Shown here: one piece after another, positions 1 to 5,555 of the stretch
How positions within the stretch are numbered: the stretch's first letter is position 1
Layout: every line of letters starts with the position of its first letter
NCBI GenBank assembly: GCA_964485455.1
Contig: CAZAJU010000120.1
Span: 1-5,610, forward strand
Direction of reading: 5' to 3'
Length of the DNA stretch: 5,610 bases
Source of the DNA: Tissierella_B sp964485455
GTDB taxonomy: Bacteria; Bacillota; Clostridia; Tissierellales; Tissierellaceae
Notes under the pieces: generated by a model
What the model saw: only the letters and a program-made list of their open reading frames with translations
The model's database searches: none
Told to the model about the DNA's origin: nothing
Program-made: the position numbers and the translations under genes

Positions 1-54
1 ATAGTCAGTACTTCCCAAGAAGCCCCCACTTCTAAAGTGGTGGGAGCATGTCAC
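1..54 (+). mobile_element. Right end of an IS200/IS605-family (tnpB-type) element, partial
   Basis: A hairpin with arms 23-31 and 35-44 (C-rich CCCCCACTT against AAGTGGTGGG, one bulged T at 41, loop CTA) is followed by GCATGTCAC ending at 54. This C-run/ACTT hairpin followed by a short tail ending in TCAC matches my memory of the right ends of tnpB-carrying IS200/IS605 elements in Bacillota. In that family the right end is also the 3' scaffold of the TnpB guide RNA (omega or reRNA), with the flanking host DNA acting as guide. If so, the transposon body and tnpB lie to the left, outside the window, and the guide would begin at about 55. The hairpin is seen directly; the family assignment is from recall and the exact boundary is inferred. 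Confidence 0.6.
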
Positions 55-150
55 TATTCAAATTATTACTTACCTCCCATTCCGGTTATCTTATATTGCA
101 TTTCTTACTATTTTGTCATATTAATCGTGATATTATACAACAATATCTAA
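1..150 (+). CDS. Possible C-terminal tail of a TnpB protein, cut by the window edge
   Basis: Frame 1 is open from the window edge to a TAA at 148-150, giving 49 codons. It begins IVSTSQEAPTSKVVG. Many TnpB proteins run on into their right-end hairpin and finish with a QEAP-like tail, because the conserved hairpin DNA encodes it; this frame has SQEAPTSK at exactly that place. If translated, about the last 32 residues, after the hairpin and its TCAC tail, would be encoded by host flank. That part is rich in Tyr, Ile and Val and does not look like a domain. An alternative is that tnpB stops before the window and this frame is open by chance. Only the tail is visible, so no catalytic residues can be checked. 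Confidence 0.3.
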   Translation: MVSTSQEAPTSKVVGACHYSNYYLPPIPVILYCISYYFVILIVILYNNI

Positions 151-159
151 AAAAAGGTC

Positions 160-223
160 CCGGTGCCAGGGGTTAACTTGTTAATAAGTTGTTAATATTC
201 TGAATTCAAACTACACTTTGTAC
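160..223 (+). repeat. Dispersed repeat, long copy A
   Basis: This copy begins CCGGTGCCAGG and runs to TTTGTAC. It shares about 60 aligned positions with the copy at 4236-4295, with a 3-base gap and few mismatches. The first 20 bases also recur at 4619 and 5556, with one difference here (GGGG for GGTG at 170-173). Inside it AACTT (175-179) and AAGTT (186-190) can pair around a 6-base loop, and ATTCTGAAT is a near palindrome. It ends about 100 bases before the DUF2935 gene, just upstream of a TATAAT box, so it may contribute to that promoter region. It carries no coding frame I can support. Confidence 0.7.
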
Positions 224-235
224 AAGCCATACTTA

Positions 236-241
236 TATAAT
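236..241 (+). promoter_or_regulatory. Candidate -10 box for the DUF2935 gene
   Basis: A perfect TATAAT lies 84 bases before the start codon. The best -35 at a legal distance is TACACT (212-217, 18-base spacer), which is weak and lies inside the dispersed repeat. A second possible -10, TACAAT at 281-286, also lacks a good -35. In AT-rich DNA such boxes arise often, so this is tentative. Confidence 0.35.
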
Positions 242-324
242 AAGATTTTTAAAGGCAGTAACTAATATAACAATAAAAAATACAATGATAGTGTAAAGTA
301 AGAATCAATAATAGGAGGAATTTT

Positions 325-1254
325 ATGCTATCAAGAAATCAATTTGTTAGGATCTCTTTAGAGACGCATCTGTTTTTTGCTAGAATCATGAAAGAACACG
401 CTTTTTTTCTTCAAGTAGGATTTACTCCACGAGATACGGATTATGTTAAGAAGGCAAACAAAATAAGACAAGAGTTTGATAGCTTCTTAAGTGATGTGGT
501 CACATTAGCCGATGGAGACATAAGCAATGAAGCTCTTCAATCTGGAGAAATAGTAACTCCTTATACTATTAGGGCAGAGGAGAAATCTACATTTTTTACT
601 GGAGTAAATATACCCATTGGTATTACTGAAAGAGAGCTAGAGCTGACAGCAGGAGAATGTGAAGAATACGACTGTAAAGAAGAGGATTTGGTTTATAAGC
701 TTAATGAAAGATCAATTTTTTTGATACAATCAATAATAGATTTAAAAACAGACATATTAGAAAATGTGTTGTCCTGCGAAATGTTTACAGTAAATTACCC
801 ATTATTATTAGACCATATTTTAAGGGAAGCAAAGCTATATCTTAGTATGATCCAAAGATTACAGGATAAAGAGGAAATTAATTATGAGGAAGAAATTTAC
901 GGACAGGAGCTATTCTGGAATAGAATTATGGCTGAGCATTCAAAGTTTATTAGAGGTCTCCTTGACCCAACTGAGAATACCCTAATCAATATAGCAAATG
1001 ATTTTGGTAATGAATTTGATGAATTAAATGAAGAAGTAGTAGAGGCTATAAAAAATTCACTGCCTATTGATGAATTAACAGAAGAAATTCTAGAAGCTAC
1101 AAAAAAAGTACGTGATTTTAATGCTCAGGGAACTGATGGATTGATTGATTGCGATATAAGGTCTATAATTATACCCTTGTTAGGAGATCATGTGCTGCGT
1201 GAATCAAATCACTATATAAGGATATTAAGAAATTATGAATCTGGGGATGAGTAA
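325..1254 (+). CDS. DUF2935 family protein with two tandem helical domains
   Basis: This 309-residue protein matches the DUF2935 family, known mainly from clostridia and bacilli. Family members are all-helical, ferritin-like proteins of unknown function. The sequence shows an internal duplication. Residues 15-25 (HLFFARIMKEH) align with 195-205 (ELFWNRIMAEH), and DHILREAKLYL (163-173) aligns with DHVLRESNHYI (288-298). The repeated Glu-His (24-25 and 204-205), His (164 and 289) and Arg-Glu (167-168 and 292-293) residues are candidates for a metal site in each half; metal binding is inferred. There is no signal peptide or membrane segment, so it is probably cytoplasmic. The start is well supported: AGGAGG at 313-318 lies six bases before the ATG. 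The gene stands alone, with a repeat and candidate promoter upstream and hairpins plus a terminator downstream. Length and domain content look complete. Family assignment is confident; biological role is unknown. Confidence 0.88.
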   Translation: MLSRNQFVRISLETHLFFARIMKEHAFFLQVGFTPRDTDYVKKANKIRQEFDSFLSDVVTLADGDISNEALQSGEIVTPYTIRAEEKSTFFTGVNIPIGITERELELTAGECEEYDCKEEDLVYKLNERSIFLIQSIIDLKTDILENVLSCEMFTVNYPLLLDHILREAKLYLSMIQRLQDKEEINYEEEIYGQELFWNRIMAEHSKFIRGLLDPTENTLINIANDFGNEFDELNEEVVEAIKNSLPIDELTEEILEATKKVRDFNAQGTDGLIDCDIRSIIIPLLGDHVLRESNHYIRILRNYESGDE

Positions 1255-1273
1255 TCTAGTAACAATGTGATTA

Positions 1274-1338
1274 CTTAATTGCTATAAAAATTAAGGCACT
1301 GGAAACTTCTCATTTCCTTGTTATTGAAATGAAGAAGT
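1274..1338 (+). other. Two hairpins in the 3' region of the DUF2935 transcript
   Basis: CTTAATT (1274-1280) pairs with AATTAAG (1289-1295) around an 8-base loop. ACTTCTCATTTC (1305-1316) pairs with 1326-1338 to form a 12-bp stem with one bulged A at 1332 and a 9-base loop. Neither is followed by a T run, so they are not terminators by themselves. Together with the terminator hairpin at 1346 they make three stem-loops in about 100 bases after the stop codon. They could stabilise the mRNA end or form a small RNA; no known RNA family is recognised. Confidence 0.5.
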
Positions 1339-1345
1339 AGAAAAA

Positions 1346-1382
1346 GGAGCTTATCAGATTTTGATAGGCTCCAATTTTCTTT
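1346..1382 (+). terminator. Intrinsic terminator, possibly bidirectional
   Basis: An 11-bp stem (1346-1356 with 1362-1372, one G-T pair) closes a GATTT loop and is followed on the plus strand by AATTTTCTTT. Five A residues lie directly before it (1341-1345), so the minus-strand transcript would also have a hairpin followed by TTTTT. It therefore suits both the DUF2935 gene from the left and the convergent membrane-protein gene, whose stop is at 1474, from the right. Confidence 0.8.
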
Positions 1383-1387
1383 AACAC

Positions 1388-1464
1388 AGAGAAGCATCTC
1401 TAGGAATGAGATTAGATATTATCTAACAAAGGGTCTGACTGTGATAGGACTAACTTAAGAAGTT
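1388..1464. other. Cluster of short inverted repeats after the minus-strand gene
   Basis: Three small palindromic elements sit between the terminator and the stop of the minus-strand gene: AGAGA/TCTCT (1388-1401), TTAGATA-T-TATCTAA (1412-1426, perfect 7-bp arms) and AACTT/AAGTT (1452-1464). None has a T run on either strand. They would be in the 3' untranslated part of the minus-strand transcript. Short palindromes are common in AT-rich DNA, so no function is claimed. Confidence 0.35.
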
Positions 1465-1473
1465 GCTTAATCT

Positions 1474-1887
1474 TTAGATTATCTTATAATGTGGTTTTTC
1501 TTCCCTAAATAGCCAATATCTTAAATAATCATCCAGGACTATAGCTGGCAAAGATAAGAAAAACCACATTAGAGTATATTGCATACTTATTTGTCCTAAC
1601 AAATTGCACTTTAAATTTGAGTAATCCCAAATATTTAACCCTAATCCTATATTTAATATCAAGCCAAATAGAAGCTCTAAGGCAGTTATTATAAGTGTAG
1701 ATATTAATTGCTGTTTCCATAGAGGCATTTTAAAGGTAAAGTGCTCATTAATTAGGCCGATTAGTATAAAGCATATAGCTCCTAAGATAAACATAGAAAT
1801 ATGAGAACTTTCTCGCCAAAGAATTTCCATTAGATAATACAAATTTCCTCCTGTTAAGAACAAAACTAAATACTTAAAAATAATCAT
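1474..1887 (-). CDS. CmpB-like four-helix membrane protein (putative ABC-transporter type IV family)
   Basis: This 137-residue protein has about four hydrophobic segments (roughly residues 2-20, 31-47, 60-82 and 102-121), so it should sit in the cytoplasmic membrane. It carries the signature of the family called putative ABC-transporter type IV or CmpB-like: Glu71, Gly75, Asn79, then WDYS at 87-90, Asn95 and Gly98-Gln99, spaced as in that family. The family name is historical; no ATPase gene is nearby and transport is not shown. The frame extends upstream to GTG codons at 1894-1896 and 1888-1890. The ATG at 1885-1887 is preferred because the ribosome binding site AAGGGTGAT (1900-1892) overlaps the first GTG and sits at nearly the same distance as the identical site before the GTG of the divergent gene at 2101. 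It is alone on this strand, with a plausible promoter at 1937-1964. Confidence 0.8.
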   Translation of the reverse strand: MIIFKYLVLFLTGGNLYYLMEILWRESSHISMFILGAICFILIGLINEHFTFKMPLWKQQLISTLIITALELLFGLILNIGLGLNIWDYSNLKCNLLGQISMQYTLMWFFLSLPAIVLDDYLRYWLFREEKPHYKII

Positions 1888-1936
1888 CACAATCACCCTT
1901 AGACTATACTTTACCTATTATTATGTTGTGTAACTG

Positions 1937-1964
1937 ATTTTAAGCCCTCTAATATACATGACAA
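1937..1964 (-). promoter_or_regulatory. Candidate promoter for the CmpB-like gene
   Basis: On the minus strand TTGTCA (1964-1959, five of six consensus bases) is separated by 16 bases from TAAAAT (1942-1937, five of six). Transcription would begin near 1930, leaving a leader of about 30 bases before the ribosome binding site at 1900-1892. This is the best-formed promoter in the window by eye. Confidence 0.5.
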
Positions 1965-2066
1965 ATATATTTTTTGAGGAGAATCATTATGATGAGCTAA
2001 AAAAGGAAGGAAAGTGAAATGTAAGTGGTGAGTGATTCATCCAAAGGAATGATTTACTTTAGGGTA

Positions 2067-2072
2067 TATAAT
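2067..2072 (+). promoter_or_regulatory. Candidate -10 box for the DUF924 gene
   Basis: A perfect TATAAT lies 28 bases before the GTG start, with no good -35 at 16-18 bases. An imperfect inverted repeat (about 2031-2059, AGTGATTCATCC against GGAATGATTTACT) covers the place where the -35 should be and could be an operator, suggesting an activator- or repressor-controlled promoter. This is tentative. Confidence 0.4.
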
Positions 2073-2100
2073 AAGCAAAGAAATATGGAAGGGTGATTGT

Positions 2101-2643
2101 GTGGATATTAAATCTTACAAGGAAGTTTTAGAATTTTGGTTTGCTCCAGACCATGTACATCTTCACTTTGCCGAAGATGATGACTTTGATGAGAAAATTA
2201 GAGAGAATTTTTTAACTACTTGGGAAGCTGCCAAGGAAGGCCTTCTGGTGGAATGGAGAAAGGACTTAAGGGGAAGAGTTGCAGAGATAATAGTTTTGGA
2301 TCAGTTCTCTAGAAATCTGTTCAGAGGAGATATAAGGACATATACCCAGGACAAAATGGCTATAGCATTAGCTCAAGAAGTGGTAACCCATCCAGACTAT
2401 AATAGCTTAACAAAGGATGAAAAGCGCTTTACACTACTACCCTTTATGCATTCAGAATCACTGGACCTCCATGATTGGGCTTATAAATATTTTGAAGCTC
2501 TGGGTGATGAAAATACAATGTATTTTGAAAAACTTCATAGGGGAGTACTTGAGAAATATGGTAGATATCCTTACCAAAATGAAGACTTAGGGAGGGAATC
2601 AAGTCCAGATGAGGTTAAGTATCTTGAAAATCCTCTTTACTAG
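2101..2643 (+). CDS. DUF924 family protein
   Basis: This 180-residue protein fits the DUF924 family, a widespread soluble all-helical (TPR-like) family whose function is not established. Visible family landmarks in order are EFWF (11-14) at the N-terminus, IVLDQFSRNLFRG (64-76), LLPFMHSESLDLHD (112-125) and KYGRYPYQN (152-160), followed by LGRESSPDE (163-171). The DQFxRN and FMHSExL motifs are the most diagnostic. Length is typical, so the gene looks intact. The start is a GTG placed just after AAGGGTGATT (2089-2098), which pairs with the 16S tail through GGTGAT; no competing ATG lies nearby in frame. The PH-domain gene follows after 76 bases on the same strand with no terminator between them, so the two may be co-transcribed. 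No membrane segment or signal peptide is seen. Confidence 0.9.
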   Translation: MDIKSYKEVLEFWFAPDHVHLHFAEDDDFDEKIRENFLTTWEAAKEGLLVEWRKDLRGRVAEIIVLDQFSRNLFRGDIRTYTQDKMAIALAQEVVTHPDYNSLTKDEKRFTLLPFMHSESLDLHDWAYKYFEALGDENTMYFEKLHRGVLEKYGRYPYQNEDLGRESSPDEVKYLENPLY

Positions 2644-2719
2644 TTCACATATAGGTATGAGGGAGTAGGATGTATTCCAAGGGAGTGAAGAGAAGGCCTA
2701 TATAGAAAGGGTTGATTTT

Positions 2720-3337
2720 ATGTTCGAAAATGAATTTAGGGATATTTTAGATAATAATGAGAGGATAATATGGTCTGATAAGCCTAAATTACTTATTCAC
2801 TTGGCTTCAGGATTTCCGTTGCTAATAGTTGGAGTTTTATGGGGTATAATGGATATTTTTTTTATTAAGGGTTTTATGGGCTTTGGGGGAGGTTTCTATA
2901 ATTTCTTATCCGTATTTATGCTGATTCATATGATGCCATTGTGGGTTGGCCTAGGAAATATGATAAGACTTATATTTGTATATAGAAATACTTACTTTTG
3001 TTATACTGATAAGAGAGTAATTATAAAAACCGGCTTCATGGGAGTAGATTATAAGATAAAAGATTTTTACAATATTGGAAATATAGAAGTAAATGTTGGA
3101 CCTCTTGAAAACATCCTAGGTGTAGGGACTATAAGAATAGATGAGGAAATAGTTAAAACTAATAACAATTCCAGTAGAAGAGTTGGTAACAGACTCTATG
3201 GAATACAAAGACCCTATGAAGTATTTAAAGATCTTAAAGAAGTAGTAATGGATATTAAAACCGATATAAACTATCCAAATGAATATAGACCTGATGTTAA
3301 CAAGGGGTATAATACTAGGTATGATAAAAAGAAATAA
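2720..3337 (+). CDS. Membrane-anchored bacterial PH-domain protein
   Basis: This 205-residue protein begins with a short cytoplasmic stretch containing NNERIIWSDKPK (12-23), the lead-in typical of small bacterial PH-domain membrane proteins. Two hydrophobic regions follow, about 25-49 and 59-88. After them comes a bacterial PH domain (bPH_2 type) from about 92 to 178: YTDKRVIIKTG (95-105), then a strand pair through NIGNIEVNVGPL and LGVGTIRI (133-140). The last 25 residues are polar and rich in Tyr, Asn and Lys. The family is membrane-bound with an unknown ligand, so the function here is unknown. AAAGG (2706-2710) lies nine bases before the ATG. It probably shares a transcript with the DUF924 gene upstream. 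Five bases after its stop, a degraded DUF1801 fragment begins. Confidence 0.85.
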   Translation: MFENEFRDILDNNERIIWSDKPKLLIHLASGFPLLIVGVLWGIMDIFFIKGFMGFGGGFYNFLSVFMLIHMMPLWVGLGNMIRLIFVYRNTYFCYTDKRVIIKTGFMGVDYKIKDFYNIGNIEVNVGPLENILGVGTIRIDEEIVKTNNNSSRRVGNRLYGIQRPYEVFKDLKEVVMDIKTDINYPNEYRPDVNKGYNTRYDKKK

Positions 3338-3341
3338 ATAA

Positions 3342-3524
3342 ATGGATTTAAAAATCAGAATCGATCTATATCCCTGAGAAAATGCTATGGCACATTTTGC
3401 TGATAAACTTAGGGAGTATAAGACGAGCAAGGGCGCCTTAAAACTTCCATCTAGTAAACCTCTTCCCCTTGAACTGATTGAAGACATTGACAAATGGTGT
3501 TACGAAACCGGAAACCATCATTAA
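3342..3524 (+). pseudogene. Degraded C-terminal remnant of a DUF1801 (YdhG/iron-chaperone-like) gene
   Basis: Reading in one frame from ATG 3342 gives MDLKIRIDLYP, a TGA stop at 3375-3377, then ENAMAHFADKLREYKTSKG and onward to a TAA at 3522-3524. The pattern LYP-x-x-NAM-x-HF-ADKL-x-x-YKTSKGAL-x-LP followed by KPLPLELI matches the C-terminal third of short DUF1801 proteins, where the core Gly-rich N-terminal two thirds should come first. Those are missing, and the stop falls inside the conserved segment. A 45-codon frame from ATG 3387 survives without a visible ribosome binding site. I read it as a gene truncated at its 5' side and then mutated. A complete gene of a different DUF1801 subtype lies 126 bases downstream. 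The matching residues are seen; the subtype is from family knowledge. Confidence 0.75.
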
Positions 3525-3550
3525 AAGAATATTAGATGAATTATAGCCTG

Positions 3551-3592
3551 CCCCATAGTTGAGTTAAATACTTATATTATGGGGGTTTTTTA
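3551..3592 (+). terminator. Intrinsic terminator after the DUF1801 remnant
   Basis: CCCCATA (3551-3557) pairs with TATGGGG (3578-3584) around a 20-base AT-rich loop, followed by a G and TTTTTTA. It lies 26 bases after the remnant's stop, so it is probably the original terminator of that gene. It now ends transcription from the DUF924/PH-domain pair and separates it from the DUF1801 gene downstream. Confidence 0.75.
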
Positions 3593-3649
3593 TTGTATGT
3601 ATTACCATAGATAATTGGGTATTAATATAAAAAACTAAGGAGAATTAAT

Positions 3650-4069
3650 ATGTCTGCAGCTAAGATGAAGGAAAATGATAATGGTGTGATAGAATTTATA
3701 GAAAAGGTTGAACATCCAAGGAAGAAAGAAGATGCTTATAAATTATTAGAGATATTTAAAGATGCATCGGGTTTTGAAGCAAAGATGTGGGGAGATAGTA
3801 TAATAGGATTTGGCTCCTATCACTACAAATACGAGTCAGGTCATGAGGGGGACGCTCCTTATGTAGGTTTCTCCCCAAGAAAGGCAAAGATTAGCCTTTA
3901 TTTTGCTACTGGAGATTTGGAAAGGAAAGAACTATTGAAGGATTTTGGGAAACACACTTCCGGAAAAGCATGTGTATATATAAACAAATTTGATGACATC
4001 AATATTGATATTTTAAGAAAGTTGATTAAGCGGTCTATTGAATTTCTTAAAGAGACATATCCAATATAA
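3650..4069 (+). CDS. DUF1801 domain-containing protein
   Basis: This 139-residue soluble protein is a full-length DUF1801 member of the longer subtype. Landmarks are EHPRKKEDAYKLLEIF (21-36), MWGDSIIGFGSYHYKYESG (47-64), a YVGFSPRKAKISLY stretch (71-84), GKHTSGKACVYINKFDDI (100-117) and a final helix LIKRSIEFLKE. The fold is the YdhG-like alpha/beta one; a Bacillus relative has been called an iron chaperone, but no function is established for this subtype. The start is well supported by TAAGGAG (3636-3642), seven bases before the ATG. A terminator upstream suggests its own promoter, but no convincing -35/-10 pair was found in 3593-3636. No terminator is obvious after the stop. It is intact beside the remnant of a different DUF1801 subtype. 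Confidence 0.9.
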   Translation: MSAAKMKENDNGVIEFIEKVEHPRKKEDAYKLLEIFKDASGFEAKMWGDSIIGFGSYHYKYESGHEGDAPYVGFSPRKAKISLYFATGDLERKELLKDFGKHTSGKACVYINKFDDINIDILRKLIKRSIEFLKETYPI

Positions 4070-4235
4070 TTATATGATAGTATTTTGATTCTAAAATGTC
4101 ATGAAATAGTAAAATATTTTCTACTCACGGAACTACAATTTATTTTATTATTCTCAAAGAGTAATGCTTGGTCTTCTTGGTGCCGGAAGAAATAAAGGGT
4201 GTGCGATTTTAAAAACCAGGTAATAATTTAAAAGG
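4070..4235. other. Gene-free AT-rich spacer
   Basis: No gene or terminator is supported here. It holds a 10-bp palindrome AAAATATTTT (4111-4120) and an isolated GGTGCCGG (4179-4186) that matches the first bases of the dispersed repeat (compare GGTGCCGGG at 4236). That may be a worn or 5'-only copy, but eight bases are too few to be sure. Confidence 0.4.
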
Positions 4236-4295
4236 GGTGCCGGGTGTTAATTTAATAAGTTATTTAATATTCTGAATTTAAACTCTAATTTGTAC
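4236..4295 (+). repeat. Dispersed repeat, long copy B
   Basis: This copy begins GGTGCCGGGTGTTAATTT and runs through TAATATTCTGAATTTAAACT to TTTGTAC, aligned along its whole length with copy A at 160-223. It differs from the other copies by A-to-G and C-to-T changes in the core and lacks the leading CC. AATTT and AAGTT can still pair (one G-T) around a 3-base loop, so the small stem is kept. It ends 47 bases before the ATG of the small membrane-protein gene. Confidence 0.7.
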
Positions 4296-4342
4296 TAATA
4301 TTAGGTCCTTATGTTGTAGGGAATTTGCGGAGGCGAATCTTA

Positions 4343-4615
4343 ATGGCACAGATTATGTTGAATTATCTTTACATCTTTATTATTCCAATCATCATTGGTT
4401 TTGCGGTTCGATTTTTCACCCGTAAGAAAAAGTGGTCCTATTGGTCCACGGTTTTCTTTGTGGTACTTTCCTTTGTGGCATGGATAATCGGGTATGTTGT
4501 TCCGTTAAAGGGAAGTGAGCTGCATGGGATATGGGCCTTGCAGGCTACTGCTGCGGCTATCGGTTCTCTTGTGGCTGGTATCGCTGCCAGGCTAAAAAAC
4601 AGCGGAAGCAGATAG
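4343..4615 (+). CDS. Small hydrophobic membrane protein of unknown family
   Basis: I do not recognise this 90-residue protein. It has three hydrophobic segments: about 5-23 (start of the protein), 33-51, and 66-81 (WALQATAAAIGSLVAG). A basic loop FFTRKKKWSYW lies between the first two, and a basic, polar tail ends in SGSR, so it is probably an integral membrane protein. The frame is open from a TTG at 4325, but the ATG at 4343 is preferred because GGAGG (4329-4333) lies nine bases before it. GC content is about 44% by hand count, against roughly 30-38% in stretches sampled from neighbouring genes, and GCG, CTG and GGC codons are more frequent. It is bracketed by repeat copies B and C, the latter starting three bases after its stop. 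These points suggest arrival from elsewhere. No function is proposed. Confidence 0.65.
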   Translation: MAQIMLNYLYIFIIPIIIGFAVRFFTRKKKWSYWSTVFFVVLSFVAWIIGYVVPLKGSELHGIWALQATAAAIGSLVAGIAARLKNSGSR

Positions 4616-4618
4616 ATG

Positions 4619-4638
4619 CCGGTGCCAGGTGTTAACTT
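4619..4638 (+). repeat. Dispersed repeat, short copy C
   Basis: This 20-base copy is identical to copy D at 5556 and one base different from the start of copy A. It begins three bases after the stop of the small membrane-protein gene. After the core the sequence is no longer like copies A and B, so only the first third of the repeat is present. Confidence 0.7.
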
Positions 4639-4671
4639 ATTAGAAATATAGGCAGAGAATGGAGATTGAAT

Positions 4672-5520
4672 ATGAATATTAATTTTCCAATAGAGGAAGC
4701 TGTAAAGAAAAGATATAGTGTAAGAAATTATAGTAATCAAAATGTGGAAGAAGATAAAAGACTTGCAATTAGGAGTTTGATAAATTCTATTAACAACCCA
4801 TTTGGCAAAAAAGTAAATTTCTATTTTCTGGATAAGCGTGATATTAATCATGAGAAAGTACTAGGTACTTATGGAGTAATAAAAGGGGCTGAACAATATA
4901 TCGGAGCAACTATTGATCTGGAGCCTATGTCATTGGAAGCACTTGGCTATGGACTTGAAGTTGTAATTCTTTATTTAGCACATTTAGGCCTTGGAACTTG
5001 TTGGTTAGGTGGGACCTTTAATAGAAAAGGATTTGCAAAAGCTTTAAATATAAGTGAAAATCAAGTCTTTCCTGTTATAACTCCTTATGGTTATGCTGCA
5101 ACTAGGAAGCATATGAAAGAGATTGCTATGAGAAAGCTAATCAGGGCTGATCATAGAAAAGAGTGGGTTCAATTATTCTTTAAAAATAATTTTAACGAGC
5201 CATTAACTAAAGAAGAGGCAGGATATATAGAATTTCCATTGGAGATGGTTCGTTTAGGTCCATCAGCATCAAATAAGCAACCTTGGAGAGTTATTTTAAT
5301 AGATAATACATGTCATTTTTACGAGTATAAGGAGCCTGGCTATAGTAATGTTTTCTCTTATGATATTCAAAGAATTGATATGGGAATTGCAGCAGCTCAT
5401 TTTGACCTTGCAGTAAATGAAAAAGGCATTATGGGACGATTTGACAATACCATCGAACCACAGTTAAGTCTACCTGAAAATTATTTTTACTCATTTTCAT
5501 GGATTAACTTAAATAATTAA
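4672..5520 (+). CDS. Nitroreductase-family protein (TM_nitroreductase-like)
   Basis: This 282-residue protein belongs to the FMN-binding nitroreductase fold, most like the group named TM nitroreductase, common in clostridia. The N-terminus has KKRYSVRNY (12-20), the basic motif that contacts FMN phosphate in the family. The middle has LGYGLEVVILYLAHLGLGTCWLGG in 90-115, the helix and turn that close over the flavin. NISENQVFPVITPYGYAA (about 126-143) follows. The C-terminal half has RLGPSASNKQPWRV, the second substrate/FMN-side motif. Together these suggest a cytoplasmic NAD(P)H-dependent flavin oxidoreductase of unknown substrate. The start is the ATG at 4672 with GGAG (4661-4664) seven bases upstream; a TTG two codons earlier is less likely. 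It follows the small membrane gene by 56 bases, a gap mostly filled by repeat copy C, and could be co-transcribed. No clear terminator follows. Confidence 0.88.
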   Translation: MNINFPIEEAVKKRYSVRNYSNQNVEEDKRLAIRSLINSINNPFGKKVNFYFLDKRDINHEKVLGTYGVIKGAEQYIGATIDLEPMSLEALGYGLEVVILYLAHLGLGTCWLGGTFNRKGFAKALNISENQVFPVITPYGYAATRKHMKEIAMRKLIRADHRKEWVQLFFKNNFNEPLTKEEAGYIEFPLEMVRLGPSASNKQPWRVILIDNTCHFYEYKEPGYSNVFSYDIQRIDMGIAAAHFDLAVNEKGIMGRFDNTIEPQLSLPENYFYSFSWINLNN

Positions 5521-5555
5521 GCTTCTTACTTTGTAAGATAACTAACTGAGGGCTA

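Noticed and set aside
129..147. Inverted repeat GATATT/AATATC as a terminator
   Set aside because: The stem is only 6 bp of AT-rich sequence, and the run after it is A, not T, on the plus strand; the minus strand also lacks a T run downstream.
1529..1720. 63-codon open frame inside the minus-strand membrane gene
   Set aside because: It is an alternative frame of the CmpB-like gene, which has the WDYS signature in the other frame.
3116..3493. 125-codon open frame on the minus strand
   Set aside because: It overlaps the PH-domain gene and the DUF1801 remnant, both with clear family motifs on the plus strand, and its translation has no recognisable domain.
4438..4851. 137-codon open frame on the minus strand
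   Set aside because: It runs antisense across the small membrane gene, a repeat copy and the nitroreductase N-terminus; the nitroreductase frame has diagnostic motifs.
5524..5538. Terminator after the nitroreductase gene
   Set aside because: TCTTAC/GTAAGA forms only a 6-bp AT-rich stem and no T run follows.
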